A stretch of DNA of 64,000 bases, from assembly GCA_963850345.1 (NCBI GenBank), contig CAWKKW010000002.1, positions 1 through 64,000 on the forward strand, in the 5' to 3' direction. Position numbers and translations under genes: made by a program. Positions 37,501-46,125 of the stretch are shown piece by piece. The notes under the pieces were generated by a model, which saw nothing but the letters and a program-made list of their open reading frames with translations, was not told where the DNA came from and did no database searches. Position 1 is the stretch's first letter; every line of letters starts with the position of its first letter. Origin of the DNA: CAWKKW01 sp963850345. Lineage in GTDB: Bacteria > Acidobacteriota > Terriglobia > Terriglobales > Acidobacteriaceae.

Positions 37501-37599
37501 GTGCCGGAGCGGCCGTTGCAGCTGATCTTCGGCGGTTCGGATCACCGCACGCTCTTCATTCTTGCGCATCACGCGTTATTCGCGGCGCAGGTACGATAA
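34576..37599 (+). CDS. Secreted tandem beta-helix enzyme, GH55/pectate-lyase-3-like
   Basis: A 1007-residue secreted protein. The signal peptide is MKKAVLVAVTLCFCVRLFAA. Two Pectate_lyase_3-type repeats start near residues 45 ('AALQAAIDKASS') and 395 ('DDTAALQQAIRAH'), giving the two right-handed beta-helices typical of GH55 exo-beta-1,3-glucanases. The last 270 residues look like an NHL/SMP-30-type propeller ('AAVDAAGKLYFVDHHNQRI'). GGAG lies just before the ATG at 34576; the frame to 34528 is an extension. Substrate is not certain: glucan or pectin-like polymers are possible. It is followed by a Tat-exported isomerase gene. Confidence 0.78.
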   Translation: MKKAVLVAVTLCFCVRLFAASVITTRLDDPKAINVDPPATNVDSSAALQAAIDKASSTGREGIVFVPAGRYVITRTIYLWPGVRLIGYGATRPVFMLPPNTPGFQKGIGVMVMFTGLTPEERPRAGDRIAFPPPGSVPPNNNVADANPNTFYSAMSNIDMEIGDENPAAVAVRFHVAQHSFLTHMDFHVGSGLAGVYQAGNEAEDLRFYGGRYGILTEKTSPAWQFTLIDSVFEGQKEAAIREHEAGLTLIRDTFHDVPKAIDIDEGYPDQLWVKDSRFSDIIGPVVTISLEKSPLTEIGFENAVLSNAPIFAKLRESGKTVPGKGAVYAVKDFTYGLIVPGEGRMGSIGMRYEAAAISSLPTALPPAIPVLPPSKEWVNVHTLGVKGDGATDDTAALQQAIRAHRVLYFPGGHYVVRDTLTLRPDTVLIALHPTLTQIDLLDDAPEYQGVGAPKAVLYAPPGGNTIVSGIGVFAGGINPRAVAILWKAGGQSLIDDVRFLGGHGSGGNPYNNNHTADADLHKRWDGQYPSLWVADGGGGTFADIWTPNTFAQSGFLVSNTKTPGHVYELSNEHHVRTEIKFDHVQNWDINAPQTEEEAGESPEALSIEMDDCRHLTIANYHGYRVTRSRAPFSVAVRLYRSSDIHFRNVHVNAESGYGICDANGCGTFLRLSKFPYENALQDMTHHLEVREREFAALDIPADPQPPQQSDPSAVLEKGTTLKKLEDGFFSISGAAVDAAGKLYFVDHHNQRICGWSAKEGLTVERDNALDPVNLAFDRSGKLLVVSSAGPETTVYTFQPVSSAEELTVLKPQPLQSHDRAAVIIPANWWNNGEFKDQLDLETMRFKTLAEMFAEDATTPKTRAYVSEDGSVMLPAGRVFQQGPANETSGWRFSDNVDTYGFLVAEPGHRVYVSSESEDITYAATAQPDGTLADLKPFAQRGGESVAVDTRGNVYVANGQIFVYAPDGHQIAEIDVPERPLQLIFGGSDHRTLFILAHHALFAAQVR

Positions 37600-37817
37600 C
37601 AGTGTGTCTACTCAGGCGCGATGAATCGCAGGTCTGGTTCTTCAGCGTGCCGTGTATTCATGAAAACCGGGCGCATGTCATGGGCCGGCCCCTCGCTCTG
37701 CCCCAATCGATTCACAGATTCCCCGGTAGCAACTGAGGCGCATAACAACCTGAGCCAACTCGCGGTTGTTCGGCCAACCAAGGCATCAAGCACAGCCACT
37801 GCGCTAGGATGTTCTGC

Positions 37818-38696
37818 ATGTTGACTCGCAGGATGTTTGGCAAGTTCATGGTTGCTTCGATGGCAGCGCACACGGTGAGACCGGCACGCCTGCTCGCCGC
37901 CCAGCAGAACCCAGAGCCTGGAATCTCGGTAATGATGTGGACGATGAAGAAGATGGGAACGTTCGAGGAGAACCTTGAGCGAGTCGCCCGCGCCGGATAC
38001 CGGCACATCGAACTGGTCGACGAGTTCAAGCAATGGAGCCCGGAAGAAACCCACCACATCCTCGCACGCATGAAAACGCTGGGCATTGGAATCGATGCGA
38101 TGGCCGGAATGGCGCGCGGATTTGTAGACCCGGCGGAGGCGGATGCCTTTGTTGCCGAGCTCAAAGCATTGATACCCGTAGCGAAACAACTCGGTTGCGG
38201 ACAGATCATCTTGCTGTCGGGTAAGCGGCTCGCGGGCGTGAGCGCTGAGCAGCAGCACCAGGCAGCCGTCGAAACACTCACACGCGCGGCACCGCTGCTG
38301 AGCGAGAGTGGAATCATCGGCGTCATCGAACCCATCGACCGCATCGAGAGCCCGTCCATCTATCTCGACGGTGTGACTGAGGCGTTCGCCATCACCAATG
38401 CTGTGAACAGCCCGAGCGTCAAGGTGCTCTACGACATCTACCACGAGCAGCGCGGATACGGGAATCTGATCGAGAAGCTGAATGCCAATCTCGCGCAAGT
38501 GGGCCTAATCCACGTGGCGGATGTGCCCGGACGGTTTGAGCCCGGCAGCGGTGAGATCGATTACGCCACGATCTACCGCAGACTCGGCCAGCTGAAATAC
38601 AGGGGAATGATCGCTATGGAGTTTTACCCGAGCGGCGACATCGTTGAGTCGCTGCGCAAGGCGCGCGAAGAGGCCGTCCGCGGAATTACCTCATAG
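37818..38696 (+). CDS. Tat-exported TIM-barrel sugar isomerase, hydroxypyruvate-isomerase-like
   Basis: A 292-residue xylose-isomerase-like TIM barrel (AP_endonuc_2 family). The N-terminus LTRRMFGKF carries a twin-arginine motif and a short hydrophobic stretch. Probable metal/catalytic glutamates are in GVIEPID and IAMEFYPSG, and VLYDIYHEQ provides further ligands, a pattern shared with hydroxypyruvate isomerase and 3-keto-sugar epimerases. ATG 37818 has AGGA eight bases upstream; an ATG at 37809 is less well spaced. Export suggests a role on sugars released outside the inner membrane, like the neighbouring enzymes. Confidence 0.78.
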   Translation: MLTRRMFGKFMVASMAAHTVRPARLLAAQQNPEPGISVMMWTMKKMGTFEENLERVARAGYRHIELVDEFKQWSPEETHHILARMKTLGIGIDAMAGMARGFVDPAEADAFVAELKALIPVAKQLGCGQIILLSGKRLAGVSAEQQHQAAVETLTRAAPLLSESGIIGVIEPIDRIESPSIYLDGVTEAFAITNAVNSPSVKVLYDIYHEQRGYGNLIEKLNANLAQVGLIHVADVPGRFEPGSGEIDYATIYRRLGQLKYRGMIAMEFYPSGDIVESLRKAREEAVRGITS

Positions 38697-38970
38697 CTTC
38701 CTTCTTACTCGCTTCAGATTTCGCTGGATCAGTGGTACTCACCGCCGGCTCCACAGCCCATGGATGAACGCTGCTAGATCGGCGCACAGGTGGCGACCGT
38801 GTCGCCGGACGCCAAGCATGATAGGCACATACCAGGGCGGCAAGTCGGACGAGTCGCTTTGGACCACCAGCTTCGTTTGAGCGCCAACTCGGGGGTTTGG
38901 CGTGGACGGCGATCAATCAGGTTGCAAGGTGCCCGCCAACGTGGAATAGTTGCTGCTTGCAGGTGCAGGC

Positions 38971-41900
38971 GTGAAAACTATTTTGTTGACAATATTGCTT
39001 ATCCTTCCGCGCGAGTGCCTCGCGTTGGCGAGCGAGGACGCATACATAACCGGGCACGGCACATCCTGGACTCTCGGTTCGGCCACAGTCGAGATGACCA
39101 TCGCTCTGCAGAATGGAAGGCTGGTCACCACCAGCCTCAAAAACAAGAGAAACGGTCATGAACTAACGCCTTCGGACTCGACCGGGCCTTGGTCCCTGGT
39201 TGACTCACGAACTTCGAGACTCAGCCAGGGAGAGCTGCAACTGGACCTGATCCTGCAGCGAGAGTCACTCGTCGCCACTAAGACCTACGTCGTATACCCG
39301 GGCTCAAGCATCATCCGCCAGTGGACCGAATTCAAGAACGTGGGATCGGCTCCGGTCATGATCACCGACCCCGAGTTTCTGAACGCCAGCGCGCGGTTGG
39401 GAGATCGCGAGGCAGTCGATCTTGACTGGATGACCGGCGGCAATAATGCCCACGGTTCGTGGGTTCTGAAGACCGAGCAACTGAAGGCAGGCTCGCCTCG
39501 GCGATTTGATTCTAACGATCCATTCCCCGACAGAGGCGTGTGCGGAGATTTTGTCGACGCGAAACCTAATATCGCAATCCTGCTGAATGGCGAAAAGATC
39601 TGGCCGGCGCGAGAGCGGATCGCTGCGCAATCCGGAACCCGGCTCCTCCCGGTGGACGCGAAGGCTGAGATTCATAAAGGCGACCAGCTGACTTTTCTCG
39701 TGAGATCGAATCGCGCGTTCGACAGTTTGGAATTCGATCCTGTGATCACGTACGGCGAAGGCGAACGCCATGTTGCCTCGGAGGAGTTTTCGGCTCGGCA
39801 GGGCGATCACGGCTGGCGGTATCAATCTGTCGAAGCAGGGAAGTTCACGGATCTGGTGCTTGATCCGAACTCGAATGAATGGCGTGTAAAGCCCGGAGAT
39901 ACGCTGGGGCCTTATATCGGTCGTGGTGTACAGCGAGGAGGACTCACCGAGGATTCGGCGCGCATCTGGACCGCCTCCAAGCCGGGAATGGTGCGGATCA
40001 GCGGCGGTGTATGCTCCGTTACTCTCTCCGCGTCCACCGATGCTAAGCCGGGCTTCCGTTCGGGTACCTCGAGTTATGCTCCATGGGTCGCCTTTTATAA
40101 CCACGCGAGCAGGGAGGGCCTCTTCATAGGCTGGGATTATTTCGGTCACTGGGCATCTTCGTACGAGCTGGGTAAGGATGGTGTCATTGCTGCCCGTATG
40201 CATGTCGCGGCGTATAGCCAGAGCCTCAAGGCAGGCGAACGCGTAGTTACACCGAAGGTTTTTGTCGGTCTCTTTCAGGGCGACTTAGATGATGCCGGTA
40301 ACACGTTGCTTGACTGGCAGTATCGCTATCTCTGGGATTACACGCGCGACGGCTGGTTCCCTGGTATCCGCGTGCTGGGAGATTGGTGGAAGGGTACTTC
40401 CTGGGGATTGCCGGGCGGAAGTTGGACCGGCGGCGGCGGTGACTTCGATAGTACCTTCCGAAAGGTTTTTCGTCTCGCTGACATGATGCGTGAGGTGGGC
40501 GCTGACGTGTATCACCGCGACTGGGGATGGTGGGACCGTGCGGGCGACTGGAATGGTCCCGACTTCCGAACCATGGGAGATTATCTGCGCAAGTCGGATA
40601 TGGGGCAGCTGATCTATGCCTTTCTTTACACGGTGGACCCTGAATCAAAGGTTGCGCGTGAGCATCCGGAGTGGATCGCCAAGGATGGCGACGGGTGGTC
40701 CGCGACAAATACGTTGGATATGTCCCGGCCCGAAGTGGTCGCCTTCATGAAGGGTCAGCTGGATTCCTTCCATGCCAAGTGGGGAGATTTCGAGTGGCGC
40801 AATGACAGTATGATGTCCAGCCCGAAGAGCGGGGATGAGACGCCTTTGTTGGGCCAGGACCAAGGCATGCGCGCAGTGCTCCAGGGCTTTCTCGATGAGC
40901 ACCCGGGCAGTTCATTCCAGGCTGTCAATGGCGGTGGTCTGTATGCCGGCTATGATTACGTTCGGTACTCAACCAATATCCAGTTCAGCGATGCCGCCGT
41001 GGGCTTGATGCGCAACTACTGGGCATCCCTGTTACTGCCGCCGGATAAGGTCGCCGACAATCCCGATGCGTGGCGCGATGTCGATAATTACGACAGGGCA
41101 ACATGGCGGGGCTGGCTTTGCCTCAACCCAGATACGGTGGGTGATACCCGGAATCCAGTGAAACTCGAAGGGCTGCGTGAGCTGTTTGGTATCTATCACT
41201 ACCTGGAAAGTAAGGGAGTGGTGGGACGATGGGTTCATGTTTTCCGGCCGGTCGTGATCGGCGACGATCCAACCATGTATTTCCAGCGGATGAGCGGAGA
41301 TGGTGTGCGAGGCATCATTATTCCCAAACGCGTGGCCCCGGGCTCGGTCACGATCAAACCGAAGGGCCTCATAGCTGCGCAGACGTATGTGGTCAGCTAT
41401 CAGGAATCGGCGGAGACGGAGAGCCGGAGTGGGGCGGACCTGATGGAGAAGGGAATCGCGCTTCAACAAATGGCTCCGGGTGAACTGATCTATCTCAATT
41501 TACCCCTGCATCCAGGCAGCACTCTGGATAAGGAAGCACCGAAGCCTCCCTCTGCAGTCTTCAAAGATCGAGCGGACAACATGGGCTTTCCAGGAGTCGA
41601 GCTTAAGTGGCAACCCGGATCCGATAACAATTGGATCGCCTACTACGAAATCTTCCGTGACGGCCTTTCTCTCGACAAGGTTGCAAAGGGCGATTTCTAT
41701 TTTGATCATTCCGCGGGCGCCGACCTGGGGGCCACCTACGAAGTGCGCGCCGTCGATGGGGCGGGGAATACGTCGGGACGCATCCCTGCACATGGCCCCA
41801 CCGTCATGCGATCCCGCATTGTTGATGATGCCGCCGGCGCCGGAATCCTCTTTAGTCCGCAATGGACACACGGCAACGAGGAACCACTCGTGGCTTACAA

Positions 41901-42216
41901 CGGAACCCTTACTTCTTCCAATGTAAAAGGCGCGACGGCGGAGCTAACTTTTGAAGGCAAGCGGGTGCTGTGGTTCACAAAGCTTGGCGCGGAGAATGGA
42001 GAAGCGATTGTCAGCATTGATGGTGCGCCGGGCCAGATTGTCGATACATATTCGGCCGATGATATTTGGGGAGCCGGCGTGTATTGCAAGGAGTTTGCCA
42101 TTTCCGGTCGACATACGATCCGCATCGAAGTTCTGGGGGAACGCGCCGTTCATGCCAATGAACGATCGCACGACACTATCGTCTACGTGGATGGGATTCG
42201 GGTCGAGAACGAATGA
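38971..42216 (+). CDS. Large secreted GH36-like glycosidase
   Basis: A 1081-residue protein with signal peptide MKTILLTILLILPRECLA. A beta-sandwich N-terminal half (about 30-440) precedes a TIM barrel (about 460-800) with HRDWGWWD and FEWRNDS motifs. The aspartate of the latter is a candidate nucleophile, as in clan GH-D enzymes. A fibronectin-III-like domain and a C-terminal beta-sandwich follow (about 870-1080). I recognise GH36/melibiase relationship only at the fold level, so activity is open. Start: GTG 38971 gives a clean signal peptide; the frame also allows TTG at 38950. It is in line with the isomerase gene, 274 bases upstream. Confidence 0.7.
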   Translation: MKTILLTILLILPRECLALASEDAYITGHGTSWTLGSATVEMTIALQNGRLVTTSLKNKRNGHELTPSDSTGPWSLVDSRTSRLSQGELQLDLILQRESLVATKTYVVYPGSSIIRQWTEFKNVGSAPVMITDPEFLNASARLGDREAVDLDWMTGGNNAHGSWVLKTEQLKAGSPRRFDSNDPFPDRGVCGDFVDAKPNIAILLNGEKIWPARERIAAQSGTRLLPVDAKAEIHKGDQLTFLVRSNRAFDSLEFDPVITYGEGERHVASEEFSARQGDHGWRYQSVEAGKFTDLVLDPNSNEWRVKPGDTLGPYIGRGVQRGGLTEDSARIWTASKPGMVRISGGVCSVTLSASTDAKPGFRSGTSSYAPWVAFYNHASREGLFIGWDYFGHWASSYELGKDGVIAARMHVAAYSQSLKAGERVVTPKVFVGLFQGDLDDAGNTLLDWQYRYLWDYTRDGWFPGIRVLGDWWKGTSWGLPGGSWTGGGGDFDSTFRKVFRLADMMREVGADVYHRDWGWWDRAGDWNGPDFRTMGDYLRKSDMGQLIYAFLYTVDPESKVAREHPEWIAKDGDGWSATNTLDMSRPEVVAFMKGQLDSFHAKWGDFEWRNDSMMSSPKSGDETPLLGQDQGMRAVLQGFLDEHPGSSFQAVNGGGLYAGYDYVRYSTNIQFSDAAVGLMRNYWASLLLPPDKVADNPDAWRDVDNYDRATWRGWLCLNPDTVGDTRNPVKLEGLRELFGIYHYLESKGVVGRWVHVFRPVVIGDDPTMYFQRMSGDGVRGIIIPKRVAPGSVTIKPKGLIAAQTYVVSYQESAETESRSGADLMEKGIALQQMAPGELIYLNLPLHPGSTLDKEAPKPPSAVFKDRADNMGFPGVELKWQPGSDNNWIAYYEIFRDGLSLDKVAKGDFYFDHSAGADLGATYEVRAVDGAGNTSGRIPAHGPTVMRSRIVDDAAGAGILFSPQWTHGNEEPLVAYNGTLTSSNVKGATAELTFEGKRVLWFTKLGAENGEAIVSIDGAPGQIVDTYSADDIWGAGVYCKEFAISGRHTIRIEVLGERAVHANERSHDTIVYVDGIRVENE

Positions 42217-42415
42217 TCGTCCAGTCTGCCGCAGCTTCATACCGCCATGATGACAATCGTAAAACGCATCTGTGCGAAGTGACTTTCCATGGTTTCTCAA
42301 ACCGCGGGTCGAATCTTCCCGGGTTCACTAGTTAGCTGATAAGTTACAAAGTTAGTATCTTCGAAGCTTAGTCAGACAATAGAACGCTGCAACGGCGCTG
42401 CGACTGACCTGGCGA

Positions 42416-42667
42416 TTATGGGAAGCAATCGTCGCTTGCGCAATGCGCGTTGCCTTCACCAACCCCCACGATGGGCTCGAGCGAACTACTGGCGGTGAGT
42501 TCACCTTCACCCAGTAACTCGGACTCCTGAAAGCGGCGTGCGAGGATTCGCACTCGATAACCTGCCGCTCGCAGTTCTGAGGCTGCCTCACCGGCCGTTG
42601 ACAAGCCAAATATCCACGAGGCGAACGTTTGATCGTATCCTACCCTCTGCGGTACACTTGCCGACAC
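42416..42667 (-). CDS. Small hypothetical protein
   Basis: An 83-residue frame from GTG 42667 that has GGAG eight bases upstream. Composition (Ala, Glu, Leu, Arg in helix-like order around 'AGEAASELRAAGYRVRIL') is more protein-like than the surrounding frames and faintly resembles small alpha/beta proteins such as RraB or SPOR units. I cannot name it. It is divergent from the frameshifted gene at 42723. The longer frame to 42886 overlaps that gene and is unlikely. Confidence 0.35.
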   Translation of the reverse strand: MSASVPQRVGYDQTFASWIFGLSTAGEAASELRAAGYRVRILARRFQESELLGEGELTASSSLEPIVGVGEGNAHCASDDCFP

Positions 42668-42722
42668 TATCGAAGCTCCAAGCAACCAACCCGAGAATGC
42701 TCCTGCTTCTTCACCTCCTGCG

Positions 42723-43318
42723 GTGCGCAATACCCGACACTTGCTGCTCCCGCTGGTGGCACTCGCGGCGCTGGCCTTCGGATTACCTTTTGCGATGGAT
42801 GCAGTTTTTGCGCCATGGGCGTTCTTTATGGGCGGCCATTTCCACCTCAATCCGAAATGGGCCGGGTGGGGACGCATGCATTCCAATACATCCGGCGATT
42901 ACGCAATCTACATCACGATCTCGCCATGGTTTGGCCGCGGACACTCCTTCACCGATATCTCCGGCAAAGGCGCTCTCTGCACGCAGCGCGGCGAGAACTA
43001 CCGTCTCAGCATGGCCGGAAGTTTTGAAGAAAGTTCAGGCGTCGATCTCCAGGGCAGAACGGTGACGATCTACCCCCATATTACAATCCTAAACACACGG
43101 GACACAACGATCCGTCACTGGAGTTCCGTGGCACGTGGAAGAACCCTGACCTGGTGCTTGACGACCAAGGCTCTATCAACCAGGCATTTGATGCTGACGG
43201 TGGACTTGCTAAAAAGAATCAACGGCACTCCGCCATAAAGGAAAGGGTATCGCTCACATTGCATGAAGGCAGCCGCGCGGACTTTGACGCCGCGTGCGCG
43301 GCATTGAAGAGAAAATGA
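42723..43318 (+). pseudogene. Membrane-anchored or exported hypothetical gene with one-base frameshift
   Basis: The first frame (GTG 42723) encodes a signal/anchor segment and a soluble domain with 'GGHFHLNPKWAGWGRMHS'. At the C-run 43073-43077 the homologous-looking reading continues in the next phase: 'YYNPKHTGHNDPSLEFRGTW' and onward to a stop at 43316-43318. Adding one C to the run would fuse both into about 198 residues. A hairpin starts immediately after this second stop, which supports it as the original end. It may be a real mutation, a slippage-controlled gene or a sequencing error. Function unknown. Confidence 0.7.
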
Positions 43319-43339
43319 GCGTGGCCTTGTTGGCCGCGC
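43319..43339 (+). terminator. Hairpin directly after the frameshifted gene
   Basis: GCGTGGCC, loop TTGTT, GGCCGCGC: eight pairs including one G-U, beginning at the base after the stop codon. A short TTTG lies downstream. A probable intrinsic terminator for the plus strand. Confidence 0.6.
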
Positions 43340-43424
43340 CAGTTTGACCCACTTAGCGACAGATGTCGCCCGAATCGAATCCAGCCCGCGCGTTCTTCTG
43401 TGCCGCGCAAATGCACACTGCTGA

Positions 43425-44876
43425 TTACTTCAGGACGGTGGGATTGTATTTCGCTCCTGTGCGAAGGCTGTCGAAGATCTGCTGCGTGCGAGCCCCGCAC
43501 GATTGCCCCTTCTCGGGAGTGAAGTTGTCGTGCTCCGATTCGATGAGCGGCAATGGTTCGGTGGGACCGGGTATCTGGTTCAGGGCTGTCCAAATTCCCG
43601 CAGGTGGAGAAACAGTATCGATGAATCCCATGCCGGCCATCACCGGCGCTTTTATGCGCGAGGCGAAGTTGACGGGGTCGAAGTAGAGGGCAGTCTCCAT
43701 AGCCTTCGGGTTCTCCGAGGGCCAGTTGGGAAAACCAGCCTTGCGGCCGTGCAGGTCGCCATTCGTGTCCGCGCCTGCTGGAACGCAGACCAACACCGCG
43801 GTGATCTTCTCCGGGCGCAGGCCCGCAAGCGCAAAGCTCTGCTGGCCTCCTTGGCTTCCTCCCGTCAATACGATTGTTTTCCCATCCCAGTCCAGCCGCG
43901 TGAGCAGATAATCGAGAGCGCGCGAATCGCGCAGAAACATGGTGAGGAAGTAAGATTTCTCGCGATCGGTGTTGCCCACCGCTACGTAGGACTTTGGAAC
44001 ATTCCCGGAAGCATCCGATGGGAGCTTGTCATGTGCGTCCACATTGATTACCAGCCAGCCATCCGAGGCTCGTTGCGCGGACCAGTGCGGATCGAGCGCA
44101 TAGATACCCGCATATTGCAGTTGAATGATGGCGGGGAATTTTCCTTGTCCCCCAGGCTTCGACAGATATCCGTGTACCTTCGAGCCCATGGCGTCGAGTG
44201 CAAACGTGCTCTCCTCCACCCCGGGGAAGTCGGATTGGACTGGTGTGAGACTGGCATTGATTGGAACCTTAGCCTGGGCGGCCAGCTTCCCGTCCCAGAA
44301 TGCATCGAAGTCCGACGGCCGCGGTGTGGACAGCCCGAGCCTACCGGGCGCAACCGCAGCTCCAACCGCGTAAAGGCCGTTGTTGCGGCCGGTGTTGCCG
44401 CCCATGAATGATGGTGCGACGGCTGGGCCAGCGACTGACGTAGCCGATGCGACTGCATCTTTCGCAGCGGTGTCACCCGAGAGATTCGCGTAGGGCTCGA
44501 TAGCTACATAGATCATCTCCGGCTGGTCGCCGACAATTTCGATTCTGTCGATCTCTGAATTTAAATCGAGCTTGCCTTCTTTTAGGATGTCTTTGTTATT
44601 GCGCCTGATGGTCCACTTGTATGCATATGTCGGCGCTACCGGACCCGCAGAGACAACCCATCCCACCGTATCGCCCACGTTGTACAGGTCGCTTGCGTGG
44701 TAAGGACGAAACAGGAGTTGTTGCACCGGATGCACCGGTTGGGCGTAGACAGCCGGGACCACGAGCGGTACTACGAGCGCCAATTTCAGGGCTCGGCAAA
44801 ACGCAAAAGAATTCTTACGGCGTATTTCTTCTTTGGTCTGGTTGACTCGGCCGTGTCGGGCCATCCCTGATGTCAT
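43425..44876 (-). CDS. Secreted acetyl-xylan-esterase-like alpha/beta hydrolase (AXE1 type)
   Basis: A 483-residue protein. An N-terminal signal/anchor is centred on LALVVPLVVPAVYA (about residues 33-46), followed by a beta-sandwich (about 50-150) and an alpha/beta-hydrolase domain. The nucleophile serine is in TGGSQGG, and GFIDTVSPP and SEHDNF supply the likely acid and histidine. These are features of CE7 acetyl xylan esterase/cephalosporin-C deacetylases. GGAGG lies seven bases before ATG 44876; the longer frame to 45233 is spurious. It should remove acetyl groups from hemicellulose sugars alongside the neighbouring glycosidases. Confidence 0.82.
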   Translation of the reverse strand: MTSGMARHGRVNQTKEEIRRKNSFAFCRALKLALVVPLVVPAVYAQPVHPVQQLLFRPYHASDLYNVGDTVGWVVSAGPVAPTYAYKWTIRRNNKDILKEGKLDLNSEIDRIEIVGDQPEMIYVAIEPYANLSGDTAAKDAVASATSVAGPAVAPSFMGGNTGRNNGLYAVGAAVAPGRLGLSTPRPSDFDAFWDGKLAAQAKVPINASLTPVQSDFPGVEESTFALDAMGSKVHGYLSKPGGQGKFPAIIQLQYAGIYALDPHWSAQRASDGWLVINVDAHDKLPSDASGNVPKSYVAVGNTDREKSYFLTMFLRDSRALDYLLTRLDWDGKTIVLTGGSQGGQQSFALAGLRPEKITAVLVCVPAGADTNGDLHGRKAGFPNWPSENPKAMETALYFDPVNFASRIKAPVMAGMGFIDTVSPPAGIWTALNQIPGPTEPLPLIESEHDNFTPEKGQSCGARTQQIFDSLRTGAKYNPTVLK

Positions 44877-45352
44877 GATGCTGCCTCCATGTCCGTGGTG
44901 CGGACACTTGCAATCACTGAGAATACATGACGAGCCAACGAACACGAGTGCGTGGGGGCTACAGATCAGATTCTGGAACACCGGCGACATCCTGGTAGTG
45001 ATCTCGTTTGGTGAGGGACTTCGCAATCGGGGCAGATCAGCGCTCCACACCGCTTGTCCAACGATCACGAGGCACGGTTTCTTCCATTGACAAGAGAGCC
45101 GCATTTTCTTCAGCATGATGACTGAAGGTCCGACGTTGGGCAGATCTCTGTGCCGCTTTTCAACGAGGTCCCGGTGGGTCGGCGATACCACGGAAAGCAA
45201 TTGGAACCCTTGAAGCGAGGCTCTGAGAGCCATTGCCGCAATCGGAGTTTACGGCGTGGTCCGGTTCAGTCAATCGGTTTTCTGGGAAGTATAGACTGAC
45301 TTACCGGACTAGAAGATCTTCGTATCGGATCATTGAAGAGTCAGGAGTATGC
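44877..45352. other. Divergent intergenic region
   Basis: Holds the upstream regions of the esterase (minus) and the PAS protein (plus). The long open frames crossing it on both strands lack motifs. No operator is evident. Confidence 0.35.
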
Positions 45353-45991
45353 TTGCAGCTTCTATACGTTGGAACGGACGATCCGCTGGACTGGACACGA
45401 CGGGAGATTCTGGCATCGGCTGGATACCTGGTGGTGGACGCCCGCGACATGGCCGAAGTCACCTCCCGCGCAAAAGCCGCCCGGATAGTTCTCATTAGTA
45501 ATCTGGTCTCACATCAAAAGCGCGTGGAAGTTAGCCGGCTTCTGGCGTCGGAACATCCAGATGTCTTGCGTCTAGCATTCCAGACAGGAGACAGCTCTAC
45601 GGAGCACGGAGAGTGTCTTCCTTCTCAACTTGATCCGGATCAGTTTTTGAAGCTGGTCGGTACCGCCGTGATGAGGCAACATCATCATCCCGAAGTTGAG
45701 AGCAAGTACTTTCTGTATGTTGACCACCACCGTCGTTACATAAGTGTGAGTGATGGAGTTGTCGAGTTGACCGGCTTCTCCAGGGAAGAAATCCTGGGGA
45801 AGTCTATAGAGTGGCTGACCTACGGGGTCAGCAGCGAAGTGCCGGCACAGTTCCACGACTACCTGATAGAAAAGAAGATGGCGGGATCCTATGTTCTCCG
45901 GAGCAAAGCAGGAGACCCTATTCCAGTGACCTTTGAAGCCACCGTTCTCCCGGATGGCTGCTTGTGTTCAGAGATAACGCCGAAGGCGTAG
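45353..45991 (+). CDS. Pseudo-receiver plus PAS domain protein
   Basis: A 212-residue protein. Residues 1-110 have the spacing of a receiver domain (LLYVGTDDP start, then VLISN strand), but the phosphoacceptor strand reads ISNLV, without an aspartate. Residues 120-210 form a PAS domain with 'FLYVDHHRRYISVSDGVVELTGFSREEILG'. There is no kinase or output domain. It probably senses a ligand and transmits through protein contact. Start: TTG 45353 has AGGAG five bases upstream and gives the expected receiver N-terminus; the frame opens at 45233. It is convergent with the GH36 gene. Confidence 0.65.
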   Translation: MQLLYVGTDDPLDWTRREILASAGYLVVDARDMAEVTSRAKAARIVLISNLVSHQKRVEVSRLLASEHPDVLRLAFQTGDSSTEHGECLPSQLDPDQFLKLVGTAVMRQHHHPEVESKYFLYVDHHRRYISVSDGVVELTGFSREEILGKSIEWLTYGVSSEVPAQFHDYLIEKKMAGSYVLRSKAGDPIPVTFEATVLPDGCLCSEITPKA

Positions 45992-46016
45992 ATCCGATCC
46001 CCAGGTTGAACTCGAT

Positions 46017-46036
46017 TCGTTTCCGCCTAGAAACGA
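46017..46036. terminator. Hairpin between convergent PAS and GH36 genes
   Basis: TCGTTTC, loop CGCCTA, GAAACGA: a perfect seven-base stem 25 bases after the PAS gene stop. No T-run follows. Possible bidirectional terminator. Confidence 0.4.
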
Positions 46037-46125
46037 GACTCTCAACAGCCAATTGCGCTAAGGCCGGCAGGGAGAATGGACGCTTGGTCAAACGACTGAC
46101 GCCATCCCTACCCGCCGGCCGACTG

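Noticed and set aside
37608..38498. 296-residue open frame on the minus strand
   Set aside because: It is the antisense of the TIM-barrel isomerase gene; composition is His/Arg/Cys-rich and no motif is present.
43503..44411. 302-residue plus-strand frame
   Set aside because: Antisense of the acetyl-xylan-esterase-like gene, which has complete catalytic motifs.
46060..46122. GCCGGC-containing imperfect long-range inverted repeat before the GH36 stop
   Set aside because: Arms need a four-base bulge and a loop of about 30 bases, which is not convincing.
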